NCBI GenBank assembly: GCA_964450495.1
Contig: CAYVFU010000001.1
Coordinates: 1-64,000, forward strand
Origin: CALFUK01 sp964450495
GTDB lineage: Bacteria > Bacteroidota > Bacteroidia > Chitinophagales > Saprospiraceae
Reading direction: 5' to 3'
Length of the DNA: 64,000 nucleotides
This document shows positions 62,747 to 64,000 of the stretch, in pieces. Position 1 is the first letter of the stretch; each line of letters opens with the position of its first letter. The position numbers and the translations under genes are program-made. Below the pieces are notes generated by a model. That model made no database searches. It worked only from the letters and a program-made list of their open reading frames with translations, and was not told where the DNA came from.

Positions 62747-62779
62747 AAAAAAGCCCTGAAAACAGTCATTTTCAGGGCA
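62747..62779 (-). terminator. Rho-independent terminator of dnaK
   Basis: Perfect ten-pair stem GCCCTGAAAA/TTTTCAGGGC (62754-62763, 62770-62779) with a six-base loop; on the minus strand a T run of seven (62747-62753) follows. It lies 29 bp past the dnaK stop. Confidence 0.9.
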
Positions 62780-62807
62780 ACTTTTATGTACTAGATGTAA
62801 TTAAACT

Positions 62808-64000
62808 CTAGCCTTTATCGTCTACTTCTTCAAATTCAACATCTGTGACTTCATCTTCTGAAGAACCAGTATCGTTAGCTCCAGCAGCAGTGTCCTGGGC
62901 ACCTTGAGCTTCTGCACCACCTGCTTCTTGCTGAGCTGCGTATATTTCAGCACTAGCTGCTTGCCAAGCAGCATTCAATGCTTCCATTGCAGGATCGATT
63001 TTAGCAAGATCTTCTGTCTTGTGAGCCTCTTTAAGGTCAACAAGAGCCTTTTCTATTGCTTCCTTTTTATCAGCTGGCACCTTATCTCCGAATTCTGTAA
63101 CCTGCTTTTCTGTTTGGAAAATCAATGTATCAGCTGCATTCAGTTTGTCTGCTTTCTCTCTAGCAGCTTTGTCTGTTTCTGCATTTTCAGCAGCCTCAGC
63201 TTTCATTTTTGCGATTTCTTCATCAGATAAGCCTGTTGATGCTTCAATACGAATATTTTGCTCCTTGCCAGTGCCTTTATCTTTTGCAGATACACTCAAA
63301 ATACCATTAGCATCTATATCAAATGTCACTTCAATTTGTGGTAACCCTCTTGGCGCTGGTGGTATTCCGTCAAGGATAAACCGACCTACAGAACGATTGT
63401 CTCTAGCCATTGGTCTCTCGCCTTGGAGTATGTGAATTTCAACACTTGGCTGATTGTCACCTGCTGTACTGTATGTCTTCTGCTTTTTTGTTGGAATAGT
63501 AGAATTTGATTCTATGACAACATCATAAACACCACCCATTGTTTCTATACCAAGCGATAATGGAGTGACATCTAATAATAAGACATCTTGGACATCACCA
63601 CTCAATACACCTCCTTGGATGGATGCACCTACGGCAACAACTTCATCTGGATTCACACTTTTGTTTGGTTTTTTACCAAAAAACTCTTCTACCGCAGCTT
63701 GGATTCTTGGTATTCTTGTAGAACCACCAACTAATATGATTTCATCAATCTCATTCTTGGATAATCCAGCATCTTTCAATGCTTCTGCACAAGGCTTCAA
63801 TGTTCTTTGGACTAAATCATCAGCCAATTGTTCAAACTTTGAACGGCTCAATTTAAGTACTAAGTGCTTTGGCACGCCATCTACAGCAGTGATGTATGGA
63901 AGATTAATCTCTGTTTCTGTAGAAGAAGACAACTCAATTTTTGCTTTTTCTGCAGCATCTTTCAATCTCTGCAACGCCATAGGGTCTTTTCTTAAATCAA
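62808..64000 (-). CDS. dnaK: Chaperone DnaK (C-terminal part; N-terminus outside window)
   Basis: Hsp70 chaperone. The frame stays open past the Met at 63980 to the edge (reading DLRKDPMALQRL), so only the C-terminal ~397 residues are present. Visible are the end of the ATPase domain (DEIILVGGSTRIPRIQ, NPDEVVAVGAS), the hydrophobic linker (DVLLLDVTPLSLGIET), the substrate-binding domain (GVYDVVIESNSTIPTKK) and the lid. The lid tail is rich in Gly/Ala/Asp (AGANDTGSSEDEVTDVEFE) and ends VEFEEVDDKG. Terminator at 62747-62779. Confidence 0.97.
   Translation of the reverse strand, partial: DLRKDPMALQRLKDAAEKAKIELSSSTETEINLPYITAVDGVPKHLVLKLSRSKFEQLADDLVQRTLKPCAEALKDAGLSKNEIDEIILVGGSTRIPRIQAAVEEFFGKKPNKSVNPDEVVAVGASIQGGVLSGDVQDVLLLDVTPLSLGIETMGGVYDVVIESNSTIPTKKQKTYSTAGDNQPSVEIHILQGERPMARDNRSVGRFILDGIPPAPRGLPQIEVTFDIDANGILSVSAKDKGTGKEQNIRIEASTGLSDEEIAKMKAEAAENAETDKAAREKADKLNAADTLIFQTEKQVTEFGDKVPADKKEAIEKALVDLKEAHKTEDLAKIDPAMEALNAAWQAASAEIYAAQQEAGGAEAQGAQDTAAGANDTGSSEDEVTDVEFEEVDDKG

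Noticed and set aside
1..64000. Mobile elements, prophage or defence island
   Set aside because: No transposase, integrase, terminal repeats, toxin-antitoxin pair, restriction or CRISPR genes were recognised in any frame.

Overview
The window is 64 kb of AT-rich chromosome from a member of the Bacteroidota, most likely a Saprospiria/Saprospiraceae-type marine or freshwater gliding relative (lineage is inference). The evidence is: RpoD-type sigma factors of only about 288 residues; repeated promoter cores of the Bacteroidota form TTTG-N18..21-TAnnTTTG; secreted proteins with PKD repeats and gliding-motility-associated (type IX secretion, type B) C-termini; an Oar-like TonB-dependent receptor; an HU-CCDC81/SPOR protein; CBM9-DUF5916 and DUF2911 proteins; and a eukaryotic-type (GSII) glutamine synthetase. 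I found no rRNA, tRNA, CRISPR array, insertion sequence, prophage or plasmid function.

Layout. 1-9 kb: a truncated secreted repeat protein, glutamine synthetase, an HhH/beta-barrel protein, a divergent NamZ-like lipoprotein and exonuclease/GIY-YIG fusion, and a SPOR protein. 9-15.4 kb: hemL followed directly by a histidine kinase and OmpR-type regulator; then EI24, an unknown 461-residue protein and rpsP (S16) with a long Ala/Glu/Lys/Pro tail. 15.7-28 kb: an M36 metallopeptidase, a small lipoprotein, rplS, and a three-gene array of paralogous giant PKD proteins. 28-37.9 kb: housekeeping and stress genes (tsaC-like, S41 protease, Lrp regulator, primary sigma factor, START-like protein, HtrA protease), then an acyl-CoA carboxylase beta subunit overlapping an RNA methyltransferase. 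37.9-44.5 kb: a PLP enzyme divergent from a nitrilase, another type B secreted protein, two small unknown proteins and a second RpoD-like sigma factor. 44.7-48.4 kb: pnp, rpsO, mazG and a small Cys-rich membrane protein. 48.8-53.9 kb: a probable four-gene operon (PIG-L deacetylase, 37-residue membrane peptide, sodium:solute symporter, epoxide-hydrolase-like enzyme). 54-64 kb: DUF5916 protein, aldo/keto reductase, DUF2911 protein, a TonB receptor fused to an OmpA domain, and the C-terminal part of dnaK.

The window is mostly core chromosome with a strong cell-surface/secretion theme. I do not see a defence island or a convincing wholly new system. The points I would look at first are: (1) both 100-N gaps are flanked by exactly identical 55-bp sequences, so they are almost certainly unmerged k-mer overlaps, and merging the first one exactly repairs the broken reading frame of S16; (2) a 13-bp perfect hairpin after the second sigma gene that works as a terminator on paper and buries the start codon of the next gene; (3) the tandem PKD triplet in which the middle copy gained two PKD domains; (4) the TonB receptor-OmpA fusion; (5) an alpha/beta hydrolase whose conserved N-terminus has no canonical start codon; and (6) a 37-residue membrane peptide tightly coupled to a sodium symporter.
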